DNA of 64,000 nt from Galaxea fascicularis (GCA_948470475.1 OX419339.1:22633782-22697781); one strand, 5' to 3'; positions 1 to 11,816 are shown, counted from the first letter of the stretch. The notes: generated by a model from the letters alone, not told the origin. Made by a program: numbers and translations.

Positions 1-1330
1 AACAGTATTAAATTTCGTTGCACGAAATTGTGCTACTCAGAACAAAACATACGAAATTAGGTTGAAATCTTGTCTTAACATTGCTACTTAGCAGTAGGCA
101 AGATCCTCAATCCTATTTGTGTGAAAAACAAAAAAAAAACGCGTGCTCATCCACCAACTAAAACGTCCGCTTAACACAACTCCACCGACTACCCACACAA
201 AAAGTACAATCCGCCTTTATCAGTTGTCCCGCCAAATAATGAATTTCGGAAACAAACACCACACACACAATTTTGGCTGTGCGTAGATTCCCTGCAGCCG
301 GGAAAACTACACTAATATATTAGATACCCAAAAGCCTCAAAATTCACGTCCAATTTTCACGAAAAATCTCATTCTCAAGCGGAAGAAGGATGAGAAAAAG
401 AAAAACGTTTCTTACAAATTCATGACGAAGTAAAGTAGTCTAAAATTTAATACTGACCTTGGCCGAGGTCAAGTACAGCAAGCAAGAGACAAGCCTATCG
501 TACTGGCTTGGTTGTGCAAGGTTTTACTTCTTGACTTTATGTCCCTTTATGAGTTTCCATCCCATCGCACTTTCGGAAAAATATTTTGCTATCCGGAACA
601 GAAATAAACAGTCGGAGTATTTTTCTTGCAGCGCATCCTTTCCTTCACTCATCCACACATGTTTGGTTAAGATTCAAAAGTCTTCTTAAGTCATGTAAAG
701 ACAAGATACAAGAAAAAGCAATCACTGACAACAAGGCTACAAATCATATCGGTAATTCATGCATAATTCTAGGTTATGAATGGCGTGTACGCGCCTCTAA
801 TGCGCGCGCAGTTACTTTGCAAAACAATTACAGTGACAGTCGAGGAAACAATGCTTTATTTCAAGTGACAAAATACATTTGGTTCACATTACGTACCCTA
901 CATACAGAACAGAAGCTAGAGAGCGATTTACCTTCTTTGCACAGAAGTCTGGAAATTCTTATTTCAGTACATGGCTTCGGTTGAATGAAAGTTCAGTTGC
1001 AAATTTTCCAAAAGGTAAAACTAAGTGAAAATTGGGTGAGTGTCATGTCCGTGGTAGTGGTATTCGTGACGATTACAGACCAATTTCCCACCTCAAACAG
1101 TCATCATTGTTACTATCTGCTTCCGAAAGATGCCCGGCGTTAAAAGCTTAAGTTTTATCGGAAATACCACTCTTTCCTGTCTTTCCAGAATTTTTAAGAC
1201 ATATGGCTTTTCTGTTCTGAAAACTCGATGGCCTTTTATGAAAGCATGACTGATTTGCGCTGACATGGTTGAGAGATCGCTTTTATGTATTTTGCGTGAC
1301 GACACTAACAACGGCTGTGTAGCAGACTAA

Positions 1331-1967
1331 GGGCCCGATTACATGGTGAATTTCAGCCCGGGCTGAAATTTTGTTGCGATTACATGACGAACTTCAGCCC
1401 GGGCTGAAATATTAACTCATACCTGTCAACCCCCGGAGTTCCAAAATCTGGAGACGTCTCGAAATCCTCGCGTTGTAAGAATGCGTTTTACGACAATGTC
1501 CGAATACTCTCCGAGAATCACCCGAAGGCTTTCCGAATGTTCCCAATGTGACATCTTGAAAACAACGAAATTAATGAAAAAAAAGAGTTCGAAAGAAGCC
1601 GCGGATTTTCCCGGGAGATTTGGTGCTCTAACCTGGAGACCGGGAGATTTGATGAAAAACTTGGAGACTCCCGGTAAAACCGGGAGAGTTGACAGGTACG
1701 TTAACTTTTCCTTCCTACTAGCAGCAGCCATCTTGTTTCCTGGAAAACAAAATCACTGCGCATGTCCAAGCTCACTATTCAGCCCGGGCTGAAATTCCGT
1801 TTCGATTACATGAGATTTTTTCAGATTTTCTGGCCCGTTTGCCCGGGACAAACTGGGCTAGGATTTTCAGCCCGGGCTGAAATGCGCCCCGGGCTGAATC
1901 ACTCTCCATGTAATCGACGAGGATTTGTTTCAGAAGCCGGGCTGAAATTCGCCATGTAATCGGGGCC
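1331..1967. mobile_element. MITE with CCCGGG palindromes and 3-bp TAA target duplication
   Basis: Inverted ends start GGGCCCGATTACATGG on the left and AGGCCCCGATTACATGG-like on the right (read from the opposite strand). TAA flanks both ends (1328-1330 and 1968-1970), the target size of PIF/Harbinger elements. The 16-18 bp palindrome TTTCAGCCCGGGCTGAAA or its core occurs at 1351-1368, 1393-1408, 1778-1793 and 1865-1882, with degenerate copies near 1885-1898 and 1930-1947. No transposase is encoded. The superfamily call rests only on TSD size and TIR style. Confidence 0.75.
1421..1697. mobile_element. Short MITE nested inside the 1331-1967 MITE
   Basis: Bases starting ACCTGTCAACCCCCGG at 1421 are mirrored by CCGGGAGAGTTGACAGGT ending at 1697. 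The interior contains further GGAGA/CCCGG motifs. It separates the palindromic blocks of the surrounding MITE. No coding potential is evident. Confidence 0.6.
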
Positions 1968-3116
1968 TAAAGAACTGGCTGCCCTTTCAACTTTTGACAG
2001 TGTGCATCAAGCCCAAATTTGCTTAATCCAGTCATTCGCAATAGCTAATGAAACTTATCATTAAACAGAAATAGTCATGATTTATCTCAGAGAGGTTGTA
2101 CAATATTTGCAACTGAACTTTCATTCAACCGAAGCCATGTACTGAAATAAGAATTTCCAGACTTCTGTGCAAAGAAGGTAAATCGCTCTCTAGCTTCTGT
2201 TCTGTATGTAGGGTACGTAATGTGAACCAAATGTATTTTGTCACTTGAAATAAAGCATTGTTTCCTTGACTGTCACTGTAATTGTTTTGCAAAGTAACTG
2301 CGCGCGCATTAGAGGCGCGTACGCGCCAACGCGCCATTCATAACCTAGAATTATGCATGAATTACCGATATGATTTGTAGCCTTGTTGTCAGTGATTGCT
2401 TTTTCTTGTATCTTGTCTTTACATGACTTAAGAAGACTTTTGAATCTTAACCAAACATGTGTGGATGAGTGAAGGAAAGGATGCGCTGCAAGAAAAATAC
2501 TCCGACTGTTTATTTCTGTTCCGGATAGCAAAATATTTTTCCGAAAGTGCGATGGGATGGAAACTCATAAAGGGACATAAAGTCAAGAAGTAAAACCTTG
2601 CACAACCAAGCCAGTACGATAGGCTTGTCTCTTGCTTGCTGTACTTGACCTCAGCCAAGGTCAGTATTAAATTTTAGACTACTTTACTTCGTCATGAATT
2701 TGTAAGAAACGTTTTTCTTTTTCTCATCCTTCTTCCGCTTGAGAATGAGATTTTTCGTGAAAATTGGACGTGAATTTTGAGGCTTTTGGGTATCTAATAT
2801 ATTAGTGTAGTTTTCCCGGCTGCAGGGAATCTACGCACAGCCAAAATTGTGTGTGTGGTGTTTGTTTCCGAAATTCATTATTTGGCGGGACAACTGATAA
2901 AGGCGGATTGTACTTTTTGTGTGGGTAGTCGGTGGAGTTGTGTTAAGCGGACGTTTTAGTTGGTGGATGAGCACGCGTTTTTTTTTTGTTTTTCACACAA
3001 ATAGGATTGAGGATCTTGCCTACTGCTAAGTAGCAATGTTAAGACAAGATTTCAACCTAATTTCGTATGTTTTGTTCTGAGTAGCACAATTTCGTGCAAC
3101 GAAATTTAATACTGTT

Positions 3117-4059
3117 GTTCGGTTCGACAACGCTAACAATGCTTTTCAGTTCTAAAGCACGCAAGATTTCAAGAAGCTCTCAAGTGACAGCGTATGTCTG
3201 CTGTTGCATGAAGGATAAAGCGCTCCCCGTAAAACTTGAATAAAGTAAAAATACTGCGAAAAGGAACAACTTCGTTCTGATTGACATTATGAGAACTCAA
3301 ACTACTGGAATCCGGTAAAATCACCAATTTCTCAGACCGGTACTTCATATGAATGAATTACGTTTCGCACACGGTGTAGGTTTTCGCATTTTAAGTATAT
3401 TCTGTGGAAAAGCGTGCTTGGCGAACTGCTATTGAATTTTCTAGCAGTTTTTATAATTCGACTGTCTCATACAACCGCATAGCTTTCTTGAATACAATAC
3501 CTTCAATTAAAAAGCATAAAAAGCCACACAAAGAAAGTGTTTTGGAGATGTAGTGAAAGTAAATGTAGTCGTGACTTTTTGCAAACGTTTTTTGTTGGAT
3601 ATAAACACACCTTCTATCCGCTATAATTAATCTTAACAGTACGGTTAATGACAAAAGGTGAACCATGAAAAGCCCGGTGGTTAAAACAAATTTTTCGTTA
3701 AGAACTCCGTCATTTAACGATTTCAAGACGTCGGCATTTCACGGAGTGTGACGGTGTGTGTGTTATGCGTGCCTGCGTGTGTTTTCGGTTACTATCGGAC
3801 CCAACAGATGTTTTCATTACTAAGAATGTTTTGTGCTTCCTTCAGTGTTTCATTTTCGGAAACAAAGATATCCTTTACACATTATGAGATGTGATTGGTC
3901 ATTTTGGCTAATGATAGTGGATAACATATACATGTTATTTGGCATTATCTAGTTATCGAATAACAAGCTTCTCATTGGGTGTAACAGACCTCAAGTTGAA
4001 TAACGTTAGTGGGACTCTGCACCTCAAAAAATCCTCATATCTGATTGGCTCTAACAGCC
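3117..4059. other. Intergenic DNA, no feature recognised
   Basis: AT-rich sequence with only short open frames. I see no protein similarity, repeat array or clear inverted repeat. Confidence 0.5.
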
Positions 4060-4139
4060 AATAATGGCCAATAACGAATAACAACTTTTAGTGCCAATTA
4101 TTTTGAAAAAGTACCAATTAATTTGAAATAGTGTTATTT

Positions 4140-4400
4140 GTAGTTTGAGGCGGGTAAAACTACAAAACGAAGACCCCACCCATTTCAATGTTTTAGGGTC
4201 AAACAAAACGTTTTAGCGGGGGTCTTCGTTTTGTAGTTTGAGGCGTAAAACTACAAAACGAAGACCCCATCGATTTCAATGTTTTAGGGTCAAACAAAAC
4301 GTTTTAGCGGGGGTCTTCGTTTTGTAGTTTGAGGCGGGTAAAACTACAAAATGAAGACCCCATCGATTTCAATGTTTTAGGGTGAAATAAAGCGTTTTAG
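4140..4400. repeat. Minisatellite, about three units of 91-93 bp, each self-complementary
   Basis: GTAGTTTGAGGCG recurs at 4140, 4233 and 4324. Within each unit GTAGTTT faces AAACTAC and GGGGTCTTCG faces CGAAGACCCC, so each unit could fold into a hairpin. Confidence 0.85.
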
Positions 4401-4405
4401 CACTT

Positions 4406-4447
4406 TTCGGTCTTCGGTCTTCGGTCTTCAGTCTTCGGTCTTCGGTT
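4406..4447. repeat. Heptamer tandem repeat (CGGTCTT)n
   Basis: About five consecutive copies of GGTCTTC/CGGTCTT, one altered to CAGTCTT. It abuts the minisatellite and reuses its GGTCTTCG motif, suggesting local slippage. Confidence 0.85.
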
Positions 4448-5515
4448 TGTAGACACCCCACACAACTTTTTCTCATACAGTTAGTTTGCATTATTTTTCT
4501 CTCGTTATTCTGTGATATAATTTGCAGACAGAAAACAATGGGTTTGGATGAAGATCAGTAATTATTATCAGTTTCTAAGAATGGATTTGTCTTTCAACAC
4601 AGTGACTTGTCATGCCAGCTCATGGTGCATTCTGGACATTTGACAGCAATGAATCACTTAAATTATGAGCTACAACCAGTTGCAAAATACTAATTGTTCA
4701 GACACCCCCAATCAAAAACACCTTTTCTTTCTTAAAACTACAACTGGTAAGAAATCTGTGAGATATAACAAGTCATTATGCCCCTTTTCTCTCCCTCCTT
4801 CAGAGTTGTTTGTTCACGTTTCAACCACAATGTTGCACTGCTAGGCACTTGAACAAAAGGGGAAGGGGGATGAAAAATACAAAATCATGGAGATTATGGT
4901 CCCAATAATGTAAAGAGTCTCAAGTACTTTTGTAACTGTAGCTACAGTACTGTACTGTAGCCAATCACAGCAAGAGGTCCGTGTTATCACACTCCCCCAA
5001 TCTGCTACGTCCAGTACATGTATTTTGTATTATCACACAAGGCAGTTGGTTAATGTAATAGAATGTTCATAATACTCCCCAATTACACTTGCAGACTCAC
5101 AATTTTATTGCACAATATATTTGGTTCCATTGGGAATAATGCTACATACATGTACATGTACTAGTTGGCTTTCCAGTCATTTACCATGGAAGAGGTTTTG
5201 GCGGATCCCCCTTGACTTCATCGCTCTGAACTGTCTCAAGATTGCAAAGGAAAATTTTCTTCATGGCACTTAACAGTTCCTGGGCATGGCTGGTAAAGAG
5301 GAGCACAGTCAGTTAAAACTTATATGATTCAAGCTACAAGATCAAATTTAGTAGAAATTTTGTTTGATCTTGTTATAACATCAAAGAACAAAAACAGTGT
5401 ACCTGGTACAATCATGATCACACGAACAATATTTTCGTAATTTGTTATGAATAGTTAAAGTTGTGAACAGTGTGCACACTTTACATCTTAACATGTAAAA
5501 TAATGAAGTTGGCTT
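4448..5515. other. Intergenic DNA, no feature recognised
   Basis: No credible ORF. Contains short CATGTA-rich stretches (about 5145-5160) only. Confidence 0.5.
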
Positions 5516-5519
5516 CAAA

Positions 5520-6204
5520 AAGTGACCTTATTAAAGTGTATATGATACAAAATATTTTATAAGCTTATTAGGAAGAGCTTTCAAAATGATGAACAATGAA
5601 GAAGAATGTGACATCACATTAGGCCAACACAAAATGAAGTCTACAGGGTTGAAATTTTGCAGGGTTGATGTGCTGCCAGAATTACACAATGTGATAGTGG
5701 TTATGATGTCACCATAGCAACAGACCTCTACCTTCCCAAAATGAAAAATACGTTATTTGTTGCTCCACAGTCTTACAGACTTTCTTATACTTGTGCTGTG
5801 TAATGTCCACATTTGCTCACAACCACTGAATGAACATCAAGAGAAATAGCACTTCTTGGGGAGGGAAACTCTGATTTTATCCTTTGGATGGAGAGGACCT
5901 GGAGCCCATTGTATTGGTACGGAAATGTCATAGTGGACCATATCACAGAACTTTGTAATGAGTATAACAACTGTAAAAAAATTCAGTTCTATACAGAAAA
6001 AGTCTTATAAGCAATATTCCATTATTTGTGATTTTACTTCATTTTGTGTCTGTCTTGTGATGTCACAAGTCATCTAATTTGCATAAACCAAAATCTTGAA
6101 TAACTCAGCAACCAAGAGCACATGCCATTCTTCATCATTTTGAAAGCTCCTAATAAGCTAGTAAAATATTTCGTGTCATATACTGTACACTTTAAAGGAC
6201 CCCT
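5520..6204. mobile_element. TIR element of unknown family, about 0.7 kb
   Basis: The left end (about 5523-5620) contains AAAGTGTATATGATAC and TTTCAAAATGATGAACAATG. The right end (about 6105-6200) contains their diverged complements, TTTGAAAGCTCCTAATAAGC and ATATACTGTACACTTT. Arms are about 80-100 bp and imperfect. No transposase and no clear TSD were found. Confidence 0.65.
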
Positions 6205-6775
6205 AACCAATTCACCACACTGTCAGTCACATACAGGGTTTGATCAACAACAACTTCACTATTTATTTACCATACCGGTAATTCTATCATTATCACTCTC
6301 ACCTGTTGTTGAATACTAAGTCAGTTCAAGGAGAGTGTTTGGTGTTGTATTTTGTTAAACTTTGATTTTTGCTACATTGATAGCAGGGATAACCAACTTC
6401 AGGAACTGTACCTTCTTGTTCCTGTGATACGAAATGTGCTTGGGAGTTCTTTTTGCATTGCTTCCATAAAAGCAGGAAACTCATCTTCAGGAACTATCCG
6501 TTGAACCTGGGAAGCATATTTGTAGTTGGCAAGACTGCAGAGTACTGATAATACATCGGATTTCTAAGCGTAAGTTTCCAAAAGCCTACTTCTAACAAGT
6601 CATAAATAGTATGAGGGCATGTGAGCAGGCACACAATATGACATTACACTGAGGAGGGGAAAGTTTGGCTGCCTGTAAACACAAAAACTGTTTTGCCCCT
6701 AGGGGCTTGCCTCCTTGGACCCCAGACCCCTCTCATTTCCTCTTGCATGATGGTGGATTGAAATTACTGGATACA
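6205..6775. other. Intergenic DNA, no feature recognised
   Basis: No protein similarity or repeat structure seen. The LINE 3' tail on the minus strand begins at its right edge. Confidence 0.45.
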
Positions 6776-8180
6776 TACATACATTTTATTGCACCTCCCC
6801 ACAAGGGTTTTTCAGTTAAAATAGTAGCTATCTAAGTATATTATAACACATATATATGTAGTTGAGTATAAGGTGATGAAGGAAGAAGCAAACTTCTAAC
6901 TGCTCCGGCTTTAATAAGATGTTTCGGCCTTCGGCCTTCTTCAGATGTGGAGCTACTTAGTTTACAGATAAAAAATAAAAAAGCTAAAAATCCAGGATTT
7001 TAAATTACAGTATACGGTAATTACAGCTGTACACAAACAATTCAAAAATATATATGGGCACAAAATAAAGAAACAATTACAATGTTACATTTAAGACACC
7101 ACTATTGCATCAATTATTACAACAATGGATTCTGGAAGCCTGCCCATTTTCCCTTTAAAACATATTTTTTCCTGTTTTGATGCAATCTACAAAGCTCAGT
7201 TTCACACTTTACTTGAACTTTAAATTTAAATCCAGTAATATTTGGATAGACTTGGTTCCTTCTGCAATCCCAAATGTAAAGCTTTGCAATAAGGAGAAGA
7301 TAGTCGAGTAAGGGGCACGAGCAAGGATACTGGCACAGAATGTTGAAGTCCTGTCCAGACTAAGAAATTTGTTTTATTTACTTTATTATAGATAACATTG
7401 AAAGAGTTGAAATTATTTAGTGTAAATAACAAATCATTTACAAAAACGATACCAGGCTCGAAATAGTTTTTATAGAACACTGAAGCATTGTTTACTTGAA
7501 TATCTTTATCATTCCATATTGTATTGTGCCAATCCTTTATTGAACTAAAATTCTCAAGAAACTCTGACCACCGCTGCAAAAGCTCGGCATAGAATTGTGA
7601 ACCAAATGAGTAGTATTTTATATCAAAGTTGCAATTTAAAAGACAAATAGACCTCCATACCTTCCCAAAATTTATCGCAGATAGCTTTTCCACATGCCGT
7701 CATGAGTGCTCAATATCCTTTTTAACCAAGCTAAGCGCAGTGACTTAATCATGCAATCTAGATCAATCATTTTTAATCCAACTTTGTCATAATCGTTAAA
7801 TTTTTTATAGTCGATAATCGTGTAACTTTATCTGTACCATTCCATAGAAATTCATACAGTACACGATTGAACTCTGAAATAATTTCTTTGGGAGTTGGCA
7901 TTAATGAGGAAACAGACAAACTTGGGAACTACAAGAGACTTAATAACCGTCACCTTTCCATGCAATGATAAACCTCCCAACTGCCAGATGTTCAAGAGTT
8001 TCTTTATCTTTTCTTGAAGATCTTTTTGATCATTCATGTAAAAAATCCCAAGTGCTTTGATTGGTTCTTCAGGGCAATTAAGACCAAATAGTTTTGCTAT
8101 ATCACCTTCCCTAGAACCACTCCACATACCCTCTGTTTTAGAGCAATTAACAGCAAGGAAGAAACCCATATTAATTTATC
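6776..8180 (-). pseudogene. 3' half of a Tx1/L1-like LINE, minus strand, with AATAAA and (ATGT)n tail
   Basis: Read on the minus strand, an open stretch at 8169-7852 begins with a segment resembling the reverse-transcriptase thumb of L1/Tx1 LINEs (KTEGMWSGS, then PIKALGIFY). An open stretch at 7693-7226 matches the conserved C-terminus (SVFYKNYFEPGI, then FLVWTGLQHSVP). Stops and frame changes separate them. The 3' end on this strand has AATAAA followed by an ATGT microsatellite at about 6794-6776, a typical LINE tail. The catalytic RT core is absent here and lies in opposite orientation next door (8225-10391). Confidence 0.72.
6918..6950 (-). other. GGCC hairpin with hammerhead-like flanks in the LINE tail
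   Basis: On the minus strand a CTGAAGA motif is followed by a GGCC-GAA-GGCC hairpin and then GAAA. GCTCC upstream can pair with GGAGC downstream (about 6953 and 6903). This order resembles a hammerhead ribozyme core, but I cannot place a convincing stem III or cleavage site, so it may be only a conserved tail motif. Confidence 0.3.
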
Positions 8181-8224
8181 ACTCTGCCTGGCTTGTGTTT
8201 ATTTAATCTGCCAACAAACTGAAC

Positions 8225-8770
8225 ACTGTCAATACTGCCAATGCCTTCGACCTAAAATGCCTGTCGCTAAATGTTAGAGGGCTCAATAAATCAATCAAAC
8301 GTTGAACCGTTTTTTTGCTGGCTACACAAACAGAATCATCATGTCATGTTTTTACAAGAATCATGCTGCTCCAAAGAACTTGAACCTATCTGAGAAAACG
8401 AATGGGGTGCCAAAGCTTTCTTTAGTCATGGCACAAACCACAGCAAAGGTGTCATAATACTGATTAATCCCTCTGTGAATTTCAAAGTTGAAAAAGTCAT
8501 TCCTGACAAACAAGCAAGGTTCATTATTCTAAAATGTCTCTGGAAGAGGAAGTTATTGTTCTCGTCAACATTTACGCACCTAACAATGTCGCCCAACAAG
8601 TTGAATGTTTTTTAAAAAAGACTAAACCAACAACTGAAAAGAATTTGCGCAAGACACAACTTATAATAATTATTGTAATTGGAGGAGACAAAAGAGGTGG
8701 AAACCTGTATCTAAAAAATCAGCTGTCATCCAAGAAATCAACATGTTGTGTGATTTGTATAACCTAAGTG
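8225..8770 (+). pseudogene. Tx1/L1-like LINE endonuclease remnant
   Basis: Apurinic-type endonuclease of a non-LTR retrotransposon. Recognisable blocks in order are LSLNVRGLNKS (about 8260-8295), FLQES (about 8350), SHGTNHSKGVIIL (about 8438-8470) and VNIYAPN (about 8555-8590), all typical of the EN domain. An in-frame TGA at 8303-8305 follows Lys-Arg, and the reading frame changes several times, so this copy is dead. The open piece 8534-8767 is only part of it. It belongs with the RT pieces at 9083-10391. Confidence 0.78.
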
Positions 8771-9082
8771 ATATATGGCGTTGCCTTAACAAAGAAAAGC
8801 AGCGTTTCACATGAACAACCAAATCTTTTAAAATTAAATGTCCATTAGATTTTTTGTCAGTTTCATAGGAGTTAATTCAATTAGCAAAGAATTGCGACAT
8901 CGTGCATGGATCCGAACTGATCACTCTGCTGTGTCACTCGATCGATCGTTCTCCAGTCTAATCACCTAAAGACGAAGCATATGTAACAGCACTTAAGATG
9001 AATGTTCCAATGATATTAATGTTCCAATGAGGAAAAATACAATGAGATTCATGATTTAGGTTAAAAATGGGACCTCATAAAA

Positions 9083-9775
9083 ATGGAAATAAGAGGTTTT
9101 ATGATCAAGTATTCAAAACAAAAAGCAAAAAAATACAGAGATGAAGAAATATCACTGCACAAAAAAGTAAAGGACCTTCAAGCTAAAGCGAAAAATAATC
9201 TGCACAACAGAGACATCGTACTCGCACTTCAACGTGGTAAATCATGTCTCAAAAAAATTTGGTTAACAAAAACCAAAGGCGCAATTCTAAGAGGCAAAGT
9301 GAGGTGGCACAAAGAAGGAGAGCGCAACATAAAGTATTTTTACAGCTTAGAAAAAGGTCATCATGATATTAAATCAGTCAGTAAACTCAAAGTCGGGGAA
9401 AATTGTTACATAGAAGATCAGTTCGAAATCTTAAAAGAAGAAAAAAAGTTTAATGAGTCATTATACTGTTCCACCAACATCAATCTCGAAATTTTCAAAA
9501 ACTCGCCATTTTTTAACCCAGAAAACGTATCCGCACTAAGCGAAGAAGAAAAGAAATCTTGCGAAGGAGTAGTAAGCAAAGAAGAATGCACAAATGCACT
9601 CAAGGACTTCGACAATAACAAAACCCCGGACACTGATGGTCTGCCGGCTGAATTCTATCAATTCTTTTGGCCAGACATCTGTCATGAGCTACTAGCTAGC
9701 TACAACTTTTTGTTCTCAACATGGTACGCTTTCTATAAGCCAAAGACGAGGAATAATCTCGCTTATCCCAAATGA
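9083..9775 (+). pseudogene. Tx1/L1-like LINE, region between endonuclease and RT
   Basis: 230 open codons rich in Lys and Glu. They contain the L1/Tx1 linker signature (GAILRGKVRWHKEGERNIKY) and the start of the RT palm (NKTPDTDGLPAEFYQFFW). In the element this segment leads into reverse transcriptase for target-primed integration. The frame is lost at 9773 and the RT continues in other frames to about 10390. Only low-complexity sequence and frame breaks separate it from the endonuclease remnant. Confidence 0.8.
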
Positions 9776-9779
9776 TCCA

Positions 9780-10391
9780 CGGATAAAACTATTCTGGAAA
9801 ATCTAAGGCCCATCTCACTCTTGAATGTCGATTACAAGATTCTCACTAAAGTTATAGCCAAGAGAATTGAAAAAGTCTTGCCAACTTATAAACCCCGATC
9901 AAACAGGTTATGTTAAAGGCCGCTACATCGGTGAAAATGTAAGGCTAATTTAGGACTTGATACATTATGCAGGTATTGCCGTTTTCTTGGACCTCAAAGA
10001 TACATTTGATTCCATTGATTGGAACTTTCTCTCAAAAACACTTCAGCCCTTCAACTTCAGCCATGACATTCAAAACTGGATAAAAATTTTCTATAATAAT
10101 GTTACCAGTGTTCTGAATAACGGTTATGCTTCCACTTTCTTCTCCCTACAGCGGGGAGTCAAACAAGGTTGTCCTTTGTCGGGTGTCCTGTTTGTTCTCG
10201 GTATAGAACTCCTCTCTAGATACATAAAAAATGATCCCACTATTAAAGGTATGCAAGTCAACAAGCATGAGCTCAAAATAAGTCATTATGCCGACGACAC
10301 AACAGTATTTGTTCGTGACCTTGACTCTGTTACGAGTCTATTAAGAGTGTTATATGATTTCAAAGAACATTCTGGCCTGGGTCTCCGGAAA
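9780..10391 (+). pseudogene. Tx1/L1-like LINE reverse transcriptase core
   Basis: The segment at 9957-10390 reads through RT motifs: FLDLKDTFDSIDWNFL (motif A with Asp), RGVKQGCPLSGVLF (motif B) and HYADDTTVF (catalytic YADD). Upstream, 9780-9955 holds frame-broken remnants such as DQTGYVKGRYIGENVR. The copy stops being LINE-like at about 10384-10391, just after the SGLGL segment that normally precedes the thumb. There the AAGACC-bearing foldback element begins. The missing thumb and C-terminus are found inverted at 8180-6776. Confidence 0.83.
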
Positions 10392-11713
10392 GCTAAGACC
10401 TAAGACCTAAGACCTAGAAAACTAAGACCCAGAAAACTAAGACCAGGAAAACTATGACCCTGGTTTTTTTTAGGGAAATCATCAAATTCAGCTTTCTTTA
10501 ATGTTAACTTTAAGTGGTAAAATGAATGAAATGAATGCACTCACACTTACAAATGACAATTTACCATAGTTGTGTTTTTCTTTACCAGCATGGGTAGCCT
10601 CTTCCAGTTGTTCGTCTTGTATTTGGGGCGCGCGAAAATGTTTTTTAAAAAAGCGTGGCAAGATTAGAGGCTACAGTATGGCAAACAAACGGTTGCCACC
10701 GTGTGACGTTACACCAGTCCAATAAAATTTGCAAAAACAAAAAAAAGGAAATGAAGCAAAGCAGTGCTTTGTCTACTTTGCAAAAATGGCAGTTTCTGAA
10801 AAGGTACTTTGCTTTTTTCGTTTTTTGCTTCCATATTACTTGAACGTATTAATTTGAAGCTACTCACAACTGAATAGATATCTTCATATCGTCCTAATAA
10901 TTTTCCCATTTCCAGTCTGATAATTTTGTCGGCAGAAGCCCATGTTGCCTTGGTGCCATGTTTAAAGTAAGTGATATATTTTTTTTTTCAGGGTAAATTA
11001 GCTTAATATACGTGTCTCTTGGGAAGTTCAGGGGAAACTCAGTTCCTAAAGGCTGTTGGAAACAATGGCACTGCATCAGCATTAAAGTGAAAAATAATTG
11101 AATTAAAAATTCATAATTGCTTCAAAGCGATTACACTACAGATGTCATAAAGATGTCATAAAGGGGCGACAGACAAGATGTCCAATGAGCAATTTCCGTT
11201 TTTATTTATACATCACAAAGCCAGTTGTGTCCAATAGCCATCATATTGAGCAACAGTCAACTGGGTCACCATTTGCCGAGGCTTGGGAGTGAGTGAGCGT
11301 ACAAAAAAAAGAAAACAAACTTAAATACTTAAGCATGAAGAAAATACATGTAACATTGGTACCAAAGCAACATGTGCTTCTGCCGACAAAATTATCAGAC
11401 CGATTGTTGGGAAAGTTATCAGGACAAAATGAAAGAATATTTGTTTGTGAGTAGCTTCAAATTAATGCATTCTAGTAATATGGAAGCAACAAAACTTTGC
11501 CAAACTTTAGTGCACAGTGAAAACGCCACTCTGCGGCAACCAGAAATAGTTTCGCCGTTTGCCATACTGGGAAAGAAAAACACAACTAAATTGTCACTTG
11601 TAAGTGTGAGTGCATTCATTCATTCATTTCACCACTTAAAGGTAAACAAAGCTGAAATTTGATGAAAAAACCAGAGTCTTAGTTTTCTGGGTCTTAGGTC
11701 TTAGCTTTCCGGA
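10384..11713. mobile_element. Foldback element 1 with CTAAGACC termini
   Basis: The left arm 10384-10965 is complementary to the right arm 11352-11713, with gaps in the latter. Both termini read TCCGGAAAGCTAAGACCTAAG inward. Deeper matches include AAATGAATGCACTCACAC and TAATTTTGTCGGCAGAAGC. The ends carry short AAGACC(C/T)AGAAAACT repeats. No transposase is present and I found no certain TSD. Confidence 0.82.
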
Positions 11714-11815
11714 CATCCATCTTCCAACAAAGGACAGTTCATTTTCCATAAACCGGGGCCTTTCATTTGATTGTCTTCATTTTTAAGATCCACAATAATG
11801 GCAGTGTGATCGGGT
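11714..11815 (-). pseudogene. LINE endonuclease C-terminal fragment
   Basis: The minus strand reads SDHTAIIVDLKNE then GPGLWKMNCPLLED, matching the last endonuclease motif (SDH) of L1/Tx1-like LINEs. Only about 34 codons remain, squeezed between two foldback elements. Confidence 0.6.
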
Positions 11816-11816
11816 G

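Larger units (their letters stand above)
1..3116. repeat. Giant inverted repeat (foldback), arms about 1 kb
   Basis: Bases 1-1003 and 2105-3116 are near-perfect reverse complements; position 1 pairs with 3116, so the left arm may continue beyond the window. The only sizeable difference I see is about 9 extra bases in the right arm near 2325-2335. The loop (1004-2104) holds a nested MITE. Open frames in the arms (for example 586-984 and its mirror at 2241-2531) occur in both arms because the DNA is duplicated, and they resemble no known protein, so I do not call genes. It could be a foldback transposon or an inverted duplication; the family is unknown. Confidence 0.93.

Noticed and set aside
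586..984. 132-codon open frame with a mirrored copy at 2241-2531
   Set aside because: It repeats only because the inverted-repeat arms duplicate the DNA; no known protein resemblance and no gene signals.
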